Shown here one piece after another: positions 16,291 through 20,898 of a stretch of DNA of 20,898 nucleotides (position 1 is the stretch's first letter; each line of letters begins with the position of its first letter). A program made the position numbers and the translations under genes. The stretch comes from Carex sylvatica (taxonomy: Eukaryota > Streptophyta > Magnoliopsida > Poales > Cyperaceae). Under the pieces are notes generated by a model. That model was not told where the DNA came from. It did not search any database and worked only from the letters and a program-made list of their open reading frames with translations. The stretch covers positions 1 to 20,898 of the forward strand of contig CAXKVR010000846.1 of the NCBI GenBank assembly GCA_964058845.1. Reading direction: 5' to 3'.

Positions 16291-17339
16291 GTAAGTCTCC
16301 TTAGCGTTTTGTTGCACGTTTCTTTCCAAAACCTAATTTCCTTTTTGTTGAATCTCCATCTATTTTCTCGACCTATGGGCAGTGAGATCAGAGCTAGTTA
16401 GGTGGTGAGTTTATCTTACATTACATTCAAAGTGTGTCTGTTCTATTATACCATGCTAATCAGATTGCACTTATTTAAATTCCAATTAAGATGGTATACC
16501 TCGGGGATGAAATCTGAAATGAATTTGAGAACAGAGATTGTGTATCACCATCAGTAAGTGTTTTTGAGACAGGGATGTCCCGGGGTATGTTTCTTGTACT
16601 GATTGAGGTTAAAATATTGGCCAATTTGGAGGTGATTGTGTGATGAATTTTGTAGAGTATATGTCCTTCTTAACAAGATCGCATTCATTCCCTCTTAAGC
16701 TTAGAAATCTTGCTGACATCACCAAATTTAGAAATATCCACAGACAACAGGATCTATGAATTTATTTATTTTGGTAATTTTACCAAGTGTTGTTGTTATT
16801 TGTGATAGAAATAGAAGTTGAAAGAGGTTTGAATATATATAAATCTATTATGCATTCTCGACCACTTACGCAAATCTTGTATGCTTATGCATTCAATGCA
16901 CATGTATAAAAGAATTGTGTTATATATTTTTATACTGTTAACTGAATCTTATGTTGCAGATGTTGAATGTTTTTGAGTTCTAATTACTTTGGTTTTAGTT
17001 GAACTGATCTTATTTTTATTAATACCATTTTGTTGAATCACTTATGGTACTTTTGGATTCAAAGTCATATTAACTAAACACTGCCTTATAATGAAGTAAT
17101 ACACATGTTAATAGTATAAGTTGTTAGCTCATATCTGATATTCTTTTTTGTGAAACATTCAACCAAATAAGCTGAATATTATATAATTTCATTCAGTGAT
17201 TTTGGTTTGGTTCTATTAGATTTTTTCGAGCAACAAATAGTATGGTTGCTTGATTCTTGTATGATAAAATAAACCAGCCAAATGATACGAGTTTGCATTT
17301 CAAATGCAAAATAATTTTATTTTAATTTCATATTTCAAG
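16291..17339 (+). other. Leader intron of the PHIP/BRWD-like gene
   Basis: A consensus donor (ACCG|GTAAGTC) at 16291 and an acceptor (TATTTCAAG) at 17338-17339, 16 bp before the ATG, bound a roughly 1.05-kb intron in the 5' UTR. Alternative acceptors exist (for example TTGCAG at 16954-16959), so additional small untranslated exons are possible. Nothing gene-like lies within it. Confidence 0.55.
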
Positions 17340-17348
17340 ATAAAGTGG

Positions 17349-17399
17349 ATGTTGCATGGCTCTGAGAAAGCACAACTCCGAGGACACCACATCACTTGA
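17349..17399 (+). promoter_or_regulatory. Short upstream ORF overlapping the main start
   Basis: An ATG at 17349, 7 bp before the main ATG and in another frame, opens a 16-codon frame that ends at a TGA at 17397-17399. It lies downstream of the proposed acceptor, so it would be in the mRNA. Its ATG would be met before the main one; leaky scanning would be needed for the main protein. Confidence 0.5.
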
Positions 17400-20300
17400 C
17401 ATGGGTTCCCTGAACTTCAAGATACCGAAGCGGGATGTGGGTCGAGAACCGAACCCGAATCCTGGACCTAATGTGGACATTGATATGCGGGAAGTTTACT
17501 TCATGATCATGCATCTCCTATCTTATGGGCCATGTAAACGGTCTTTCACACAGCTGTCAAATGAGTTAAGGGAGCACCAGTTGCTGCCTAGGCGGTACCA
17601 TGCGTGGTTCTCCAGAAATGGTGAACCCAGTGGTATAGAAGATGATGATGGGATTTCTCTTCCTTTGTGCTATACAAACTTAACTGACAGGTATAAAAAT
17701 TGTATACCTTTGTCCAGGGGTAGTTTCCTGTATGACCTCAACCCTTGGATGTCATCGATAGTCCTGCAAATGAGATCATTCCATTAGGAAACACCTGAAT
17801 TACAACACATAACCTTAGAAAGCATGAAGAATATCTGCGCTAATCTTTATCTATCTATTTGGAGAAGATGCCCAACTACCCTTCATGCTCATTTCCATTT
17901 CTAAAGAATAAAAAGGATAATAGAGGGTTCATTTGGGTACTTTTAAATAAGATAGGATGATGTTAAGTGATGGATTTCACATGTTTGACTGGGGCACATG
18001 AGATGTTTCTCATCTTGTGGCTGCTTATATGACAAATGAGATATTTCATAATTTGCAGGGATAATATATGTTATATCACATTTTAGATTTTGCATGGGTC
18101 TACTGAAGTTGTTCTTCAAATGTGAGTTTTGTACTGAAAAGACTTCGTTTGAAATTGTTGTGACCCTGCTAAGTATTTTTGTGTAGGTACCCTCATATAG
18201 GAAGAGATCACTTGATAAAGCTTTTAAAACAGTTGATTCAGAGTTCCTCTGCTCCATTAAATGGCCTGGTTGGTGGGCCCACTTGTAATGCTGCTGATGT
18301 ACCTACCCTTCTTGGATCTGGCTCCTTTTCTCTTCTTGCTTGTATGTGTTTAGTCGTTCCTTTATAACATTGCTAATCTTTATGGTGTTTTGTCGGGGAC
18401 ATTGCAAAAAACAGCTTGCTGATAAGAAAAATACAAAAAGACTCCCTCTTTTGTTGGGACTAAAGGCTTGGTTGTTGTTGTTGCTATCTTTTGTAAAGGG
18501 ACTTATGTGGTCATATAGTTAATCAGAGTATTGAAGTGAAAAAGTAATGGTGGTATGGACTTTATGAACGTATCACAGTAGGATTTGATTTAATTATTGA
18601 GTAAAATTCATGCTAAAAAAATTATTGAGTAAAATTGCAATTCATTAGAAAATGTTGAATAGGGTGGGTTTTTCTGCGCTTATATTGTAGTCTTCTTTGC
18701 AATTTTTGTCTCAGTATATTCGATCTAGCATTCTGAGGGAATGAGCTTTATTTATCTCTTAGCTGATAGGTACAAGGAGGAAAAAGAGGCCATCAAACTG
18801 CCAGGTCACCTCCGGTGGCCTCACATGCATGCAGACCAGATCCGTGGACTAAGTCTCCGGGAAATAGGAGGTGGATTTGCAAAGCACCATCGGGCCCCAT
18901 CTGTTCGTGCTGCATGTTACGCCATCGCCAAGCCATCAACTCTAGTTCAGAAGATGCAAATCATAAAGAAGTTGAGGGGCCACCAGAATGCTGTCTATTG
19001 TGGTGGGTTTATTTATCTTGTACTGGAGTAGTTTGCTGTATATTTATTTAGAATTGATAAACATCTTCATGAGCCCCTTTGAAACATGCAAATATTTTGA
19101 GGGTCCTTCATTTGCTAATTTCTTCATAAATGCTTAAATGCCCTGATTTTCTTCCTAATTCATGCATATAAACAGAACAGAAGGTGGGGTATTTGGGTAT
19201 CTTTTAAATTAGATGGGTACAGAAGATTTTTAAGAGGGAGCACTATACTATTTTGTCATTTCTAGTTGTTTATTGTTAGATGTGATATCTTGACATTTTG
19301 AAGGAGCAGATATCTGTGGATTGCACCCATTTTAGATATTTTTCTGTCACTTGAAAAATGGTTACTTTTTTACAGCCACATTTGATCGGTCGGGCCGGTT
19401 TGTGATCACTGGTTCTGATGACCGTCTAGTCAAGATCTGGTCCATGGAGACTGCTCTTTGCCTTTCCAGCTGTCGAGGTCACGAAGTGAGTAGGGCTGGT
19501 GCTTGTTATGATTTATTTCTGAAGTTATAACTATAGAACTTATCCTTGATATTTGCCATTTATTTGTCTCTTCAAGGGTGACATTACTGACCTAGCAGTG
19601 AGCTCAAATAATGCTTTGGTGGCATCTTCTTCTAATGACTTCATCATCAGAGTTGTGAGTTTTTTGTTATGCGGATAACATATTTTATTTTAATTGAAAG
19701 AATATTTAATTTTTAAGTTTGCACTTCTTATTCGACGTATTATGAATGTAGTGGCGTTTACCTGATGGACTGCCCATTTCGGTTCTTAAAGGACACACTT
19801 CAGCTGTGACTGCCATTGCATTTAGCCCAAGGCCAAGTGCTGTGTATCAACTTTTATCGTGAGTTCCTGCCTTTATTACCTCAAAAACAACATTCAATTC
19901 GGAATTAGGTGGTATTAAGCTGTTTCATGTTCATTCCTGAATCTGATCCTGGGAGTAAAGGGAATTCATAGTTCCCAGGCAAACTTTCTGCCTAGAATAA
20001 TTGTTCTTTTTGCTGCAATGTACTTCTGGAATAAAGCTTCTTAGTTTTTCTTGTTTACCAAGTGCTATTATAATTTTTTACCCAAACAGGAGTTCAGATG
20101 ATGGCACATGCCGCATATGGGATGCTAGGCATTCCCAACAGAGCCTTCATGTTTACGTTCCCAAACCACCAGAGAATCCAACAGGTTAGTAAAATCATAC
20201 TGCCCCCTACCCTTCCCAACTCTTTCCTAGAAAGGCATATAGTTCCATGTTTGAAATTAAGGCTGGTTTAATACTTATGATCTAAAGGTTCAGTATCAGA

Positions 20301-20898
20301 TCCGTCATATCTCATCCTGAACCCATGCAATGACCGGATACAGAACTGATGTAACTTTTATTTTTTATGTGGATGGGTTTTTAGTTGAGCCGTTTGAAGA
20401 TAAAGTAGGGTAGAATGAGGCCTTTTCTAGACCAAGGTCAAATAATTGCCAAAGACTCTGAAAAGATCAAACTTTTGATATCATACCAGTTCTTTCAGTA
20501 ATGAGAAGGATGGTGTGGTAGTCCCTGATTAAATCTCTCTCTCTCTCTCTATCCAATTTTAGCCCTCATTGTGGTAATTATCCCATTTTGTATATTTCTG
20601 AACCTAATATTACACTATTTGAGACCTTAAGTTAAATGCAAGAAAAATCAATTTACAGTGAAGATAGGCGAGCCTTCTACCAGCAGTGCCATGCCACCTA
20701 TACAGCAAACACATCAGATCCTGTGCTGCGCTTTCAATGCTAACGGCACTGTTTTTGTCACTGGTAGCTCGGACACGTATGCGAGGGTATGTAAATTTAT
20801 ATAGTTCATTGCAGTTGTTTTGTTAGATGGGGTATTTGGTTTATGTAGTAATATAATGTTACAAGACATTTCACCTTTTGCAGGTGTGGAATGCTTGT
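17356..20898 (+). CDS. PHIP/BRWD-like bromodomain-WD40 protein, N-terminal part (runs off right edge)
   Basis: Coding exons: 17356-17690, 18187-18341, 18763-19002, 19376-19485, 19577-19654, 19752-19858, 20090-20184, 20659-20786 and 20884-20898. All introns are GT-AG, and the exons join in frame to 421 residues. Residues ~44-130 match the conserved N-terminal region of PHIP/BRWD (REVYFMIMHLLSYGPCKRSF, then HQLLPRRYHAW, DRYPHIGRDHLIKLLKQLI). WD repeats follow. WD1 runs from LRGHQNAVYC to KIW (about 234-265). WD2 ends IIRVW (307). WD3 ends CRIWDAR (352-355), fitting the DDB1-binding WDxR box. WD4, beginning near HQILCCAFN, is cut by the edge. In animals these proteins are CUL4-DDB1 adaptors and bind histones through bromodomains; plant homologues keep both regions. 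The bromodomain lies outside the window. A (CT)n run (20534-20550) sits in the intron 20185-20658. Expected nuclear chromatin role is inferred from the family. Confidence 0.92.

Noticed and set aside
18340..18522. Plus-strand open frame of 60 codons with a hydrophobic stretch
   Set aside because: It is read-through from exon 18187-18341 into the following intron in another frame.
1..20898. CRISPR arrays, operons, rRNA or tRNA genes
   Set aside because: No regularly spaced identical repeats and no cloverleaf or rRNA core were noticed. The gene structure is eukaryotic and spliced.

Overview
This is a nuclear window from a flowering plant. It has spliced genes with GT-AG introns, leader introns in 5' UTRs, AT-rich intergenic DNA and many short non-autonomous DNA transposons. 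A monocot is possible because of the DUF295-type F-box sequence, but I cannot fix the species.

Layout: (1) Positions 1-616 (minus) encode the N-terminus of a large SEN1/MAGATAMA3-like RNA helicase that runs off the left edge. Its split 5' UTR and promoter reach about 1400. (2) From 1480 to 8460 there is no convincing gene, but at least eight small elements. Seven have recognisable inverted termini and six of those have target-site duplications (TSDs): Mutator-like at 2229, 3619 and 7503, hAT-like at 3173 and 6064, Tourist-like at 7195. (3) Positions 8466-9700 (minus) hold a decayed F-box/DUF295 gene with an in-frame stop, a frameshift and a broken F-box. An unidentified possible exon lies just upstream (9811-10023). 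(4) From 10655 to 11755 lies a cluster of related fold-back elements, including a solo right arm. (5) Positions 12315-12538 (plus) read as the C-terminal tail of a family 1 UDP-glycosyltransferase with no visible remainder of the gene. (6) From 12540 to 15840 the sequence is AT-rich, with microsatellites, a 95-bp-period duplication, a possible Helitron end, a further Mutator-like element (14788) and two weaker fold-backs. (7) From about 16000 to the right edge is a plus-strand gene for the plant homologue of PHIP/BRWD (bromodomain and WD-repeat protein). Eight coding introns are resolved and 421 residues are readable.

The two intact genes share an architecture typical of housekeeping genes: pyrimidine-rich core promoters, telo-box or GGCCCA motifs, leader introns and upstream ATGs that overlap the main start out of frame. 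They do not form an operon or pathway. I see no wholly new system. The most unusual content is the density and odd structure of the small Mutator-like elements, some with compound or swapped ends.
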